Shown piece by piece: positions 23,938-32,926 of a stretch of DNA of 51,486 nt. The translations under genes and the position numbers were made by a program. A model generated the notes under the pieces. That model searched no databases, was not told where the DNA came from, and was given only the letters and a program-made list of their open reading frames with translations. Source of the DNA: Ruminococcus flavefaciens (lineage in GTDB: Bacteria > Bacillota > Clostridia > Oscillospirales > Ruminococcaceae); assembly GCF_900116855.1 (NCBI RefSeq), contig NZ_UETD01000019.1, positions 1 to 51,486 on the forward strand, in the 5' to 3' direction. Position 1 is the first letter of the stretch; every line of letters starts with the position of its first letter.

Positions 23938-25764
23938 TTATCTTCCTCCAGCCGAGCCGAAGAGAACCGCCTTGTATTTCGGTGCCTTGACCATGAGCAG
24001 ATACCTCTCATTGCCGCATCGGTAGAGGCAGGTACCTCTCTCCGGAAACCTGATCAGCTCATATTCCGCAGGCTCGAGCTGAAGCGTATCTATGAATTCC
24101 TCTGCCTTTATGTTTCCTGGATTGAACAGAAAGTGATGTGTCGGTATACTGAACAACGGCTTAGTCAGCTCCCTTATATCAGGCTGCAGGAAGTCCTCAA
24201 GGTTCTGAGATGCGAGAATAAATGCAGATTCCTTCTTACGACAGCGTTTCATACCATTGCGGATATATTCTATCGCCGTTCTGTTGTAGAGGAAGAGGTA
24301 TGCCTCATCTATCGCCGCTATCGAATTGCCCTTGCCAAGTATCTGGTCGTTCATATACGACAGAATATTGAAGAGTAGAGTATCTCTCAGCTTTTTGTTG
24401 GTGTCCATAATACCCTTGACTCCAAAGCATACGAAATCGCCGCTGCGGATATTTGTGTGACCGTTAAAATATTTCGACTCAGCTCCTTTGCACATAGAGT
24501 AGATTCCAAGACAGATTCCCTGAATCGTATCCTCGGTATAGATATATTTAGCCTCATTATCAAAGCTACGGTATTCCTTCTCGCAGAGCTCGTACAGGTC
24601 ATCCATTACCGGATAGTCCTCGCTTGTGATAGTATCGAGGTCTGTTGTATCGTCGATACCGAAGCGAGCATACAGCCTTATGAGCATAAGCTCAATGGTG
24701 TCTATCTCCGCATCAGTAAAATCCTTGTATGCACGGAAGAAATCCTTGAGATATGAGATGTGCTGACTGAGCTTGGATATCTTTCTGAACGCCTCAGGTT
24801 CGTCCTTATTTCCTTTTTCGCCGTCAGTCCACGACTTAGGCTCCAGCGGATTTATCATATATTCACCGCTCATCATATCGATGTAGGTGCCGTCAAGGTT
24901 TTCACAGAGATCATGGTACTCCTGCTCGGGATCCAGTACAAGAATATTCTTTCCTGATTCCCGGAGATTGCAGAGCAGGAGCTTCATCAGGTACGACTTA
25001 CCCTGACCGCTGTTTCCGAGGATAAGGATATTACTGTTGGTCTTATCTTCGGTTCTACGGTCGAAATCCACAAGCACATTACTGCCGTATTTGTCTCGCC
25101 CGAGATAGAAGCCGTGTTCATCAGTTTTGCCGCTGTAATTCAGGGGATAGAGGTTAGCCACCGCACTCGCAGGGAGTATTCGCTCGTACTGACCTCCGAA
25201 CATATTCATTCCGCTCGGAAGCACCGACAGGAAGCCTTCCTTCTGACGGAGGATTAGTCTGTCTACGGATATCTTTGCTCTTGTAAGCTCCATTCTTGTG
25301 TCGTTCTGGAGCTCCCTCAGCTTATCATCACTATCTGCTTTCAGCTCAATAAAAACGGAGCAGTGGAGGAGAGGCTCCTTGTTGCGGTTCATGTCACTTA
25401 CGAGCTCAACTATGTCATTGATGTTGTCCTGAGCCTTTATGCTCTCGTTGACGTTATTGACAGTAGTCATCATATGGTTTTTCCTCATTGCCTGCTGTAC
25501 TATTTTATCCTGTTCGATACTGTCTACCAGCCTGTTGTAGATACGGAGCGTCACTCCGTTCTTGTCGGCAAGGTGTGCCAGTATTGCGAGCTGCTCTGTT
25601 GTGGGAGGGTACTCTGTTATTACCCATACGGATTTATAGTAATTACCGCAGATATAGTGGTCAGTGTAGAATTTGACTGCTCCCGGCACTATGCGGTCGA
25701 AGTAGCTCTTTACACTCATTTCTTCCTTCTGCTCTGCGGTAAGCTCCTTATTTCTTTTCTTCAT
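23938..25764 (-). CDS. virB4: VirB4/TraE-type conjugation ATPase, C-terminal part
   Basis: A 608-residue protein; the start at ATG 25764 follows AGGAGG at good distance, although the frame stays open for 85 codons upstream inside the previous gene. Walker A (GNSGQGKS, about residue 255), Walker B (AAIDEAYLFL) and the C-terminal ASQNLEDF motif mark the VirB4 ATPase domain, which powers pilus assembly and substrate export. The N-terminal domain of a full VirB4 appears to be encoded separately by the gene just upstream, overlapping by 17 bases. Confidence 0.9.
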   Translation of the reverse strand: MKKRNKELTAEQKEEMSVKSYFDRIVPGAVKFYTDHYICGNYYKSVWVITEYPPTTEQLAILAHLADKNGVTLRIYNRLVDSIEQDKIVQQAMRKNHMMTTVNNVNESIKAQDNINDIVELVSDMNRNKEPLLHCSVFIELKADSDDKLRELQNDTRMELTRAKISVDRLILRQKEGFLSVLPSGMNMFGGQYERILPASAVANLYPLNYSGKTDEHGFYLGRDKYGSNVLVDFDRRTEDKTNSNILILGNSGQGKSYLMKLLLCNLRESGKNILVLDPEQEYHDLCENLDGTYIDMMSGEYMINPLEPKSWTDGEKGNKDEPEAFRKISKLSQHISYLKDFFRAYKDFTDAEIDTIELMLIRLYARFGIDDTTDLDTITSEDYPVMDDLYELCEKEYRSFDNEAKYIYTEDTIQGICLGIYSMCKGAESKYFNGHTNIRSGDFVCFGVKGIMDTNKKLRDTLLFNILSYMNDQILGKGNSIAAIDEAYLFLYNRTAIEYIRNGMKRCRKKESAFILASQNLEDFLQPDIRELTKPLFSIPTHHFLFNPGNIKAEEFIDTLQLEPAEYELIRFPERGTCLYRCGNERYLLMVKAPKYKAVLFGSAGGR

Positions 25765-26335
25765 TCGTATCAGCCTCCTTGATGTAGTTTTCACCTTCGA
25801 TATCGGGTATCTCATCTCCGATAATGCTTGCACCGAAGTACAGTGCCAGCATTCTCTTGATCTCAGCCTTATCCATACGCTTGACAGTGAAGCCATGCTC
25901 AGAGATGTTCTTCTGCACCTGTGATATGATACCGAATATCTGCTCGGGCTTCTCTCTGCGGAAACGCACAGCAAACAGGAAACGCCGAGCCGACGACATC
26001 TCAAGCTGTATCTCGTCAAGGAAGTCGTGGTCTGCCTGCAGAAGCTCTCTTACCGCAGGATTTTCCTCTTTCTGAAGTCTTTCCTTGACGTACCACTTAT
26101 TGCCGTCGAAACGCTCTGCACTGTCCATAGCGATTATTTCAAGGTCGGGTATCATAGACAGAACGGTTGTCAGGTCATGTACCTTCACCTCAATATTTGC
26201 TGACGACAGCACCGAGATATTTGTCGGCTCTACGGCGAAGAAGACTATCTCCGCCTTGTCCGTTTTCACGCCGTAATTAGTAAAGCGTTCAAGACCGATG
26301 AGGTCCTGAACGCCGTTTCTCTTATTCTTTGACAT
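25748..26335 (-). CDS. Separate VirB4 N-terminal domain-like protein
   Basis: A 195-residue protein (VQDLIGLERFTNYGVKTDKA, FVAVEP-like strand FFAVEPTNISVLS, EMSSARRFLFAVRFR). It resembles the N-terminal TraC/VirB4 domain that contacts the membrane channel, and its gene directly precedes and overlaps the ATPase-domain gene. The two together equal one normal VirB4 in length. Both have their own ribosome binding sites and start codons, so this is a working split rather than a frameshift. Confidence 0.65.
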   Translation of the reverse strand: MSKNKRNGVQDLIGLERFTNYGVKTDKAEIVFFAVEPTNISVLSSANIEVKVHDLTTVLSMIPDLEIIAMDSAERFDGNKWYVKERLQKEENPAVRELLQADHDFLDEIQLEMSSARRFLFAVRFRREKPEQIFGIISQVQKNISEHGFTVKRMDKAEIKRMLALYFGASIIGDEIPDIEGENYIKEADTNEEKK

Positions 26336-26603
26336 TATTTCGCTCCTTCCAGCGGTACTCCTGTTGACTTAGCAGGAAATATTTAACCGCATTTATGATA
26401 TAGTCCAGCACCGACATATCGTCTGCTCTCAGGCTTATGAGTGCAAAGCAGACCGTCACCGCCGCAGGTATCACATTCCAGAAATTAGCGAATACAGCTA
26501 CTGAAATGATGATGCCTGCACATATGATTATAAAGTCTCTGACCGACCAGAACCACAGTTTTACCGTAGCTCTGAGGTTCTCGGGATAGATATATGTTTT
26601 CAT
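26322..26603 (-). CDS. PrgI-family (VirB3-like) membrane protein
   Basis: A 93-residue protein with two membrane helices (VRDFIIICAGIIISVAVFAN and IPAAVTVCFALISL) between a short N-terminus (MKTYIYPENLRATVKLWFWS) and a cytosolic C-terminal helix (YIINAVKYFLLSQQEY). This is the layout of the PrgI family, the VirB3 counterpart that anchors VirB4 in Gram-positive conjugation systems. The gene overlaps the VirB4 N-terminal gene by 14 bases. Confidence 0.8.
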   Translation of the reverse strand: MKTYIYPENLRATVKLWFWSVRDFIIICAGIIISVAVFANFWNVIPAAVTVCFALISLRADDMSVLDYIINAVKYFLLSQQEYRWKERNNVKE

Positions 26604-26614
26604 CCGACACCTCC

Positions 26615-27553
26615 TTAAGTTGCTACCTTGGATGCACTCTTTATGAGACCTACAGCTCTTGAGCCCATATTGACCGCATGACCTACCGCCATTACATTGA
26701 CTCTTGTACTTGTATCCAATCCGTACATCTGTGCGATACGAGGAACCTCATTAGCTGATAAGCATATACCTGCCGCCAGTATCGGGTGGTCGGGACAGGT
26801 CAGCAGTCCGAGGAATAATATTGTTGTCTGCAGGAAAGCTGTGAGGCAGGTAGCTATGACCTGCTTGCACCAGTTTACAAATCCGTCTGTATATCCTCTC
26901 GGTACGCTGAACATATACAGGCTGCCTACCGCTATCTGACACAGCAGTATACCGCCTCTCTTGATATTTGCGAATACAACCTTTATGGTGCAGTATCCGA
27001 AGAGTATTATGAAAAACAGGCTTGACAGTGATACATCTGCTCTGAGAGCTTCCAACGCCTCCATTCCTGCACTTGTAAGAGTAGCACTTCTGTTTTGTAT
27101 CAGTGCTCCAACAAGGTCATTGGCAAAGGTGTGCTGCAGAGATACGCAGAATGAATATAGCCGCTGCGGTACTACAGTCAAGAGACTACAAGCAAAGAAT
27201 CCTTTCAGCACATTCAGACAAGTGTCCTTTATATTCGCATGACCGTTTTCATATGCTATCGCCGTATCGAACACTGCAACTACCATACCTGTGATAAACA
27301 GTATCCAGCCGATATTATGGAACAGTGTCAGGAAGGCTTGTATCCAGCCAAGCTGAAACAGGTCTGTTGTTGACTGATCAATAAAGTTAAAAATATCCGC
27401 TATGCCGTCATATACAAGCATAAACAGCCAATCAAACATTACATCGAATATAGCTCGGGCTGCTTCACTTGTAACAACGCCGACCGTGTTGTCCCACAGC
27501 GACGATATTCCGTCACCGATCCAGTCTATGGCATCGCCGATCCAATCAAACAT
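26615..27553 (-). CDS. VirB6/TrbL-like conjugation channel protein
   Basis: A 312-residue polytopic membrane protein starting at ATG 27553, nine bases after GGAGG. It begins MFDWIGDAIDWIGDGISSLW, a repeated amphipathic segment, and has about six membrane helices (for example FLTLFHNIGWILFITGMVVA and LSSLFFIILFGYCTIKVVF). Size and position between PrgI and VirD4 fit the VirB6/TrbL-like core channel subunit. The C-terminal part (MYGLDTSTRVNVMAVGHAVN) is typical of the clostridial group. Confidence 0.78.
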   Translation of the reverse strand: MFDWIGDAIDWIGDGISSLWDNTVGVVTSEAARAIFDVMFDWLFMLVYDGIADIFNFIDQSTTDLFQLGWIQAFLTLFHNIGWILFITGMVVAVFDTAIAYENGHANIKDTCLNVLKGFFACSLLTVVPQRLYSFCVSLQHTFANDLVGALIQNRSATLTSAGMEALEALRADVSLSSLFFIILFGYCTIKVVFANIKRGGILLCQIAVGSLYMFSVPRGYTDGFVNWCKQVIATCLTAFLQTTILFLGLLTCPDHPILAAGICLSANEVPRIAQMYGLDTSTRVNVMAVGHAVNMGSRAVGLIKSASKVAT

Positions 27554-27830
27554 TATCATCCACCTCCTTGGAAACATCCGTCAGCCTGTAGAGGTTTGAG
27601 CTTGAACCACCGTTGTTGCGAAGTCTCGGCTGTTTCTCTATGAGCCCTTTTTCAAGGAGCTCATGGAGAGCCCTGAATACTGTTCTTCGGCTAAGGCTCA
27701 GGTCCTGAGCTATGGTCTTGGCTGACGGAAAACATTCTCCTTTCTTATTCGACCTATCGCAGAGGTAGCAGTAAACCGTTACTGCTCTGTGGGGAAGACC
27801 TAAGTCATATATTCGTCTTTCAACATTCAA
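27546..27830 (-). CDS. Winged helix-turn-helix protein
   Basis: A 94-residue DNA-binding protein: helices at about 12-25, then PSAKTIAQDLSLSRRTVFRALHEL as the recognition helix-turn-helix and LIEKQPRLRNNGG as the wing. It resembles the helix-turn-helix domain of plasmid RepA/DnaD-like replication proteins and small ICE regulators. It lies inside the transfer operon between virD4 and virB6 with short overlaps, so it may regulate the operon or assist element replication. Confidence 0.7.
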   Translation of the reverse strand: MNVERRIYDLGLPHRAVTVYCYLCDRSNKKGECFPSAKTIAQDLSLSRRTVFRALHELLEKGLIEKQPRLRNNGGSSSNLYRLTDVSKEVDDNV

Positions 27831-27834
27831 ACTA

Positions 27835-29622
27835 TCAGCTCCTTTTTTCAGTTTTCAGATTAACTTTTTTGTGTTCTTCGGGCATCTCCTGTGGTTCATA
27901 AGAATTATCAACAGGTATCGGTATAGTCTTCTTCGGCTGCGGATACTTTACCGCAACCTCTCTCATAAGCTCGTCACGCTCCATATATGTGACAGCTCGT
28001 GCCGCTTTATCTGCCATCATGAAAGGCTTTCCGAACTTGATACCCCATTTGAAGTACAGTTTTAATTTGCTTATCATCGGGTGAGTTCCGGTTTTCATAA
28101 CTATGAACTGACCTTTCGGCATACTTTTGAGTTCGTCAACGGTCATCAGCGGTCTGCCCATCATCTGAATGGAACGTGAATGCTCCTTTCCCAGCGATAC
28201 CGAGCCGCTTTGTACTGTCTGCTCACCGAGAGCTTTGGACAGCACCTCTGCTGACTGAGACTGCGGTGCAAATCCGCCGAATATGGTTAACTGCGTATTG
28301 TCAGTGATTATCTCCGAGCCTTCCTTGCCGTATTTCTGCTCAAGCTGTGCAAATGACTGTATAATTGCAACTATGGATATCTTTCTTGAACGTCCAGCGG
28401 AGAACATCGCTTCGGCTCCCTCTATCTTGGGGAAGGTGCCGAACTCATCACAATAGAACATTACTCTGTTCGGCAGTGCACCGCCGTGTTCATCAGCGAT
28501 GACTAATATCTCACGGTATAACTGCTGTATGAGGAGTGATACCATGAAATATTTCGACTGATCTTCCTCGGGAAGTATTATGAATATAGCGGATTTCTCG
28601 TTACAGAAGCGTTCTGCGTCTATGGCTGTACCGAAGCACAGGATCTGCTCCATCTCGGAGTCCAGAAAGCTATTCAGTCGGGATAATGCTGTACTCATTA
28701 CCGACAGCATCGCCTGATCCGCTGAATTCAACGCCGCACCTGCAAGCCACTTTGCTTTGTGGTCGCTTGGCAGGAGTTCCATCAGCTTTGTGAAGTACAT
28801 CGGCGGCTTGTCCTTAGCATTCTTCGGAGGCGGCTTTGCTATGAGATCCTGTATCAGCTTGAAAACGGATACTATATGCCTCTCATTCTTCTCACCGAAC
28901 TCAGCTAACAGCAGAATTATCGATGAAAGCAGTCCTTCCGCCGCATCATAGAAGAATGCATTCTGACCGTAGTTTGAGCTGTCACCACCGCCGATATTGA
29001 TTATCGTCTTAGCTGTGATCTTTGCATATTTCTCGGCTTTAGCCTTTGCAGATAGGTTCGTTCTATCAGAAAGATAGATATCCATATACTTGTTCACTAA
29101 GTGCAGGATATTATCTTCATCGCTTCGAGTAGGATTTCTGAGATCAAGCACTGATACATTGTACCCATAGCAGTTCTTGGCTATATTTCCATAGTTTCGA
29201 GCTATGTCTCCCTTCGTATCCGTTGACAAAAACGACATTCCGCTTGCACAGCAGAATTCAATGTTCGGATACAGAAAATAGGCGGTTTTTCCGACTCCGG
29301 CTGCACCTATCATAAGGCTATGAACATCTCCTGTATCAACAAGAGCTGTTGTATTCAGCTTTCCATGACATCCTATGACCGTACCTTGTACCTTTGGCAA
29401 GTTCTTTCCTTGCCTCCACAGTTCAGGCTCGAATGGCAGAGAGACAAAAGTCTGCCTTATCTCCGGCTTGGTTGCCCACCTTGCTGTTCCATGCTGTCCG
29501 TCACCGACCGCCTTTGATTTAATACTGTTTATCCCGCGGCTGTCCAGTACACTTACAACTATTGCAAAAATTATCAGACATGCCGCCATTAATGCTAACA
29601 GATATATTTTCTTATCATCCAA
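27835..29622 (-). CDS. virD4: VirD4/TraG-type coupling protein
   Basis: A 595-residue protein from a TTG start (29622) ten bases after GAGG. One N-terminal membrane helix (YLLALMAACLIIFAIVVSVL) is followed by HGTARWATKPEI, the Walker A-like GAAGVGKTA (about 106), TDTKGD and the Walker B MFYCDEFGTF (about 395). VirD4 proteins are hexameric ATPases that bring the relaxase-DNA complex and protein substrates to the transfer channel. It would also be the natural receptor for any shared C-terminal export signal on accessory proteins. Confidence 0.92.
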   Translation of the reverse strand: MDDKKIYLLALMAACLIIFAIVVSVLDSRGINSIKSKAVGDGQHGTARWATKPEIRQTFVSLPFEPELWRQGKNLPKVQGTVIGCHGKLNTTALVDTGDVHSLMIGAAGVGKTAYFLYPNIEFCCASGMSFLSTDTKGDIARNYGNIAKNCYGYNVSVLDLRNPTRSDEDNILHLVNKYMDIYLSDRTNLSAKAKAEKYAKITAKTIINIGGGDSSNYGQNAFFYDAAEGLLSSIILLLAEFGEKNERHIVSVFKLIQDLIAKPPPKNAKDKPPMYFTKLMELLPSDHKAKWLAGAALNSADQAMLSVMSTALSRLNSFLDSEMEQILCFGTAIDAERFCNEKSAIFIILPEEDQSKYFMVSLLIQQLYREILVIADEHGGALPNRVMFYCDEFGTFPKIEGAEAMFSAGRSRKISIVAIIQSFAQLEQKYGKEGSEIITDNTQLTIFGGFAPQSQSAEVLSKALGEQTVQSGSVSLGKEHSRSIQMMGRPLMTVDELKSMPKGQFIVMKTGTHPMISKLKLYFKWGIKFGKPFMMADKAARAVTYMERDELMREVAVKYPQPKKTIPIPVDNSYEPQEMPEEHKKVNLKTEKRS

Positions 29623-29702
29623 TATCTCACTTCCTCTTTTGCTATGTTAATAATTAGTTACTTGTATACTTAATATATGCCTATGACATATTGACGCGCC
29701 CC

Positions 29703-31109
29703 CTATGACAATGAAGGAAGCGGAGATAGCTCCGCTTCCTCGTCCTGGTCTTCATTTTCGCTCATTTCTTCCGCAGGTGCGGTGACCATATCTGTCTCTG
29801 TTTCGACTTTTACTGCACAGTCTGCAAGCTCATAGAGCCGTTTGGCTGTTGCTATGGACTGCTCATATGTCCTCGCAGGCTGTTTCAGGTCACTGAGAAC
29901 CTCTTTCAGCTTATTGCTCAGATCTCTGCATTTAACATCGAGCCTTGCCTTATCCTTGTATGCTCTGTACTCTTTTCTCAGCTTTGCTTTAAGGGCAGAA
30001 TGTGCCTTAGATTCGTCCTTTACACGCATGAAAAAAGCCGAGCCTGCTAATGCATACTCGGCAAGATATCTGTATTGTCCATTCTTAAAGGCTGCCCTGA
30101 GCTGTGATGTCAGCTTATCGGGACGGCAGGGGTAATAGCCTAAATTATCGACATTCCCATAGAACGTCTGCTTTCTTTCATGCGGTACTGCGATCAAAGC
30201 AGGCTGTCCGTTTCGTGCTTTCAGATCTTCGTTGAAGTCCTTGTTGGTAGGATATATCCTTGTAACATTGGTATATCCTCGCTCCTGAAGCAAGTCATTG
30301 AGCCTGTCGTATGCATCGATACCACCCTCGTCATTATCTGTACAGATAACGATATGTTCTATGTTATCGTGCAGATCCAACGCTTTCAGCACAGCAGACT
30401 CATACACTCCGTTCATTGCGATGTAACTGTGTTCCTGCCAGTTTTCAGGGTGGAGTGTGATATATGACAGCATATCTATCGGTGCCTCGAATACATAGAG
30501 CCGCCCTGATGTGCCGTAGTGTGCAAAACTGTAATCAGTATCAGAACCCTCGACGGTAATACGGAAGGTCTTTCCATAGCTGTTTGTAGAGCGTTTATGA
30601 GCCTGTTTCGGGACTCCGCTCTCGTCGTATCCCACGAATACAGCGTTATGATGCTCCGAGTCCTCATATATTTTTCCTTTCTTTGCGAAGAACGATACTA
30701 CCTCGGGAGCGATATATCGCTGTTTGATCAGATATGCGTATACTCTGTTAATTGTCTTGTTCTTAGGCGGAAGAGTGAATTCCTTTTTAGGCTCTGGTGC
30801 TGTCTCAGGGACACTTCTTGCAAGGGGAGAGACTGTATATCCCAGCAGGTTCTGGACAGCATCTGTGAAGGACATACCGTAGAAATACTGCATGAACTTG
30901 ATAGCACCGCCGCCGGTCTGATTCTTGTGATCAAACCATGTACTGCCGAACATAGTTATGCTGTCGTGTCTGCCGCTGCCGTCGGAATATATGAGCTTAT
31001 ACTCACGTCCGACCTTTTCAAGTGTTTCCCCACGACTTCGCAGAAAGTATTCAAGATCCACGGAGTTTGCCATGACCTTCTGTTCATCCGTGAATGGTAT
31101 ATATGGCAT
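29703..31109 (-). CDS. DUF3991/Toprim primase-like protein
   Basis: A 468-residue protein. A CHC2-like/DUF3991 N-terminal part (VDLEYFLRSRGETLEKVGRE, FDHKNQTGGGAIKFMQYFYG) leads to a Toprim domain with LYVFEAPIDMLSY and HIVICTDNDEGG (about 230-290), which supply the acidic metal-binding residues. A helical, basic domain and an acidic end (ENEDQDEEAELSPLPSLS) follow. Such proteins probably prime the transferred strand or process DNA in the recipient. GGTGG precedes ATG 31109. Confidence 0.85.
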   Translation of the reverse strand: MPYIPFTDEQKVMANSVDLEYFLRSRGETLEKVGREYKLIYSDGSGRHDSITMFGSTWFDHKNQTGGGAIKFMQYFYGMSFTDAVQNLLGYTVSPLARSVPETAPEPKKEFTLPPKNKTINRVYAYLIKQRYIAPEVVSFFAKKGKIYEDSEHHNAVFVGYDESGVPKQAHKRSTNSYGKTFRITVEGSDTDYSFAHYGTSGRLYVFEAPIDMLSYITLHPENWQEHSYIAMNGVYESAVLKALDLHDNIEHIVICTDNDEGGIDAYDRLNDLLQERGYTNVTRIYPTNKDFNEDLKARNGQPALIAVPHERKQTFYGNVDNLGYYPCRPDKLTSQLRAAFKNGQYRYLAEYALAGSAFFMRVKDESKAHSALKAKLRKEYRAYKDKARLDVKCRDLSNKLKEVLSDLKQPARTYEQSIATAKRLYELADCAVKVETETDMVTAPAEEMSENEDQDEEAELSPLPSLS

Positions 31110-31126
31110 AGTTTCACCACCTTCTT

Positions 31127-31390
31127 TTATATCTCATGCTTTATCCGCTGGCTTTCCTCGGCTCTCTTGGCATTATTGAAACGGTCAAGCGTTCCCACGA
31201 GGTAGCCGGTTATCCTGCGGATCCTTTCAAAGGGAACGGTGTCGTAGTTATACTGAATATCCACATAGTTGCCGTTTATCGTAAGCGTCAGTTCGTTTAT
31301 GATACGGTCGGGATGTTTCTTCCGTATTCTGCGGACATACTCGTCGATCTCCGCCTGTGACATAGTACCGCCGTTGACATTTACTTTCAT
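31127..31390 (-). CDS. Small unknown ICE protein
   Basis: An 87-residue protein starting at ATG 31390 (AGGTGG nine bases upstream). It opens MKVNVNGGTMSQAEIDEYVR and has a basic middle (RIRKKHPDRI), a beta-hairpin (ELTLTINGNYVDIQYNY) and a C-terminal helix. I do not recognise a family. It lies between the lipoprotein and primase-like genes and is probably cotranscribed. Confidence 0.6.
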   Translation of the reverse strand: MKVNVNGGTMSQAEIDEYVRRIRKKHPDRIINELTLTINGNYVDIQYNYDTVPFERIRRITGYLVGTLDRFNNAKRAEESQRIKHEI

Positions 31391-31391
31391 A

Positions 31392-32129
31392 TCAATATAC
31401 CACCTTTTCCGCAAGCTGCTTTATGAGCTCCGAGAAGTTCTGCCTTTCGGTCATGTCCGTCGAAAGGAGCTGACCTGATATTACGGTCAGCTTGTTATCC
31501 CTGAGTACAGCATATACTTCGGCATAACCGAACTGTGTGGACATTCCGTCCGTCTTCTGGATAGCTCCATATCGCTGATACTTGCCCTTACTCACAACAC
31601 TGGTTATCATACGGTAGTTTGAGGTAAAGTCCACACTGTTTATGCCGTTCATACCGGCAGTTATCTGCTCATAGCTGTAGTCACCGTATCTTCCAAGGAC
31701 ATTTTCAACGTCATTTTTCAGCGTACTTGCCGAAATATCCATAACAGAAACTTCTATCTTACCGCCGCCGTTCTTTCCCTTGACAGTGATCTTCTCAGTG
31801 CCGTTCTTGGAACTTTCACACTCGAAGTCAGCCTTTTTAATGACTTCATCTGTAATGCCTGCGGTATCTTCAAACTTTATTTGTGAGCCGAGGAATTCGG
31901 ATATAAAGGTACTCTGCTCGAGCTGTCTTCTTTCTTCCTCAGTCATCGGAGGCTCGGTGGGAGCTTCTGTTGTCTCAGCTATCGTTGTCGGTTCTGCAGT
32001 AGTAGTCTCAGTGGTTGCGGGGGCTGTTGTTACGGTCGTATCTATTGCAGGCGGTTTTATCGTACCGCAGCCTGTTAAAGCTGCGGCAATTAAAATGACG
32101 GCTATCGCCGCTCTCATATTATTCTTCAT
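31392..32129 (-). CDS. Lipoprotein with Thr-rich linker
   Basis: A 245-residue lipoprotein with the lipobox LTGC (Cys about residue 21), a Thr/Glu/Pro-rich linker (residues about 30-65) and an outside domain with IKFEDTAGITDEVIKKA and FTSNYRMITSVVSKGKYQRY. The start at ATG 32129 has GGAGG seven bases before it. It is part of the surface block of the transfer operon and could be an anchored channel or exclusion factor; no family is recognised. Confidence 0.7.
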   Translation of the reverse strand: MKNNMRAAIAVILIAAALTGCGTIKPPAIDTTVTTAPATTETTTAEPTTIAETTEAPTEPPMTEEERRQLEQSTFISEFLGSQIKFEDTAGITDEVIKKADFECESSKNGTEKITVKGKNGGGKIEVSVMDISASTLKNDVENVLGRYGDYSYEQITAGMNGINSVDFTSNYRMITSVVSKGKYQRYGAIQKTDGMSTQFGYAEVYAVLRDNKLTVISGQLLSTDMTERQNFSELIKQLAEKVVY

Positions 32130-32142
32130 TTTCATACCTCCG

Positions 32143-32565
32143 TTAAGTGAGCGATATATTCAGTTCTTCGTCTTCAGATAATTCCTGTTCAGCAAAGCAT
32201 GACAGGTAATCGTCAACTGTTTCCGACATAGCAGAATAGTCATTACTGTTGGGATGATAACCATACCAGTCAACGTTATTTCCATCTTTCCAGATATATG
32301 GTGACTGGATATTGGAATATATCTTCTTATTCCCGATAATATCGCCAATCCCCATAAGCTGGGTATCGATAGGGCCTTCACTCTTGTTGAAGAGTTTCAA
32401 CCGAAGTGAGTTGTAGTGGTTGGCTACGATACCTGTAACGAATTCCAACTTACCAGTAACGTCATCGGACAGCCTGAATACACAGGACTGTCCGACAAAC
32501 TTTGGGTTCTGAATGTATTCGCTCCTGTCAGTTATCTTTTTAAGTTCGTCTGTAAAGAAATTCAT
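32143..32565 (-). CDS. Unknown ICE protein
   Basis: A 140-residue protein (start ATG 32565 behind AAAGGTG). It opens MNFFTDELKKITDRSEYIQN, has FVGQSCVFRLSDDVTGKLEF and YHPNSNDYSAMSETVDDYLS and ends LSEDEELNISLT, an acidic stretch with alternating hydrophobic residues. I cannot assign a family. It lies between the VirB2-like and lipoprotein genes. Confidence 0.6.
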   Translation of the reverse strand: MNFFTDELKKITDRSEYIQNPKFVGQSCVFRLSDDVTGKLEFVTGIVANHYNSLRLKLFNKSEGPIDTQLMGIGDIIGNKKIYSNIQSPYIWKDGNNVDWYGYHPNSNDYSAMSETVDDYLSCFAEQELSEDEELNISLT

Positions 32566-32589
32566 ATTTATCACCTTTATCCTTTTCAA

Positions 32590-32922
32590 TCAGAGTATCG
32601 ACCAAACATACAGCGGAGCTGTAAGGGAAAAGAGCAGACCGCCGAAGATAATGGCAATAGGAGTCCATTCAAGCGTACCATGTTTTCTGTACTCCAAATA
32701 CGCCGTAGCGATCTTGACGAAGAGCAGAACGCCGAGTATAACGTCAATCACAGGGAATACAACGTTATTGACTACGCTTTGTATCTGGTCCTTCGCCGAT
32801 GTCCATGTGCTCTCTACTGCACTCGCAACATCGCCTGCGGCATAGGCATTCATAGCTGCAAAGTTCAGCATTGCCATAAATGCCGTTACAGCACATACGA
32901 GCTTGGTTTTCAGTTTTCTCAT
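32590..32922 (-). CDS. VirB2-like subunit (DUF3852-like)
   Basis: A 110-residue protein with a cleavable signal peptide (KLKTKLVCAVTAFMAMLNFA, cleavage near NAYA). The mature part is an amphipathic segment and two membrane helices (VIDVILGVLLFVKIATAYL and IAIIFGGLLFSLTAPLYVW) joined by a short basic loop. This is the VirB2/TrbC pilin layout and fits the DUF3852 group in clostridial ICEs. AGGAGG precedes ATG 32922. Confidence 0.75.
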   Translation of the reverse strand: MRKLKTKLVCAVTAFMAMLNFAAMNAYAAGDVASAVESTWTSAKDQIQSVVNNVVFPVIDVILGVLLFVKIATAYLEYRKHGTLEWTPIAIIFGGLLFSLTAPLYVWSIL

Positions 32923-32926
32923 TAGA

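Noticed and set aside
25765..26019. N-terminal extension of the VirB4 ATPase gene by 85 codons
   Set aside because: The extension is Arg/Ser/Cys-rich, overlaps the preceding gene in another frame, and the ATG at 25764 has a near-perfect ribosome binding site.
30519..31205. Open frame of 228 codons on the plus strand
   Set aside because: It is fully antisense to the Toprim/DUF3991 gene, which has a clear domain match and ribosome binding site.
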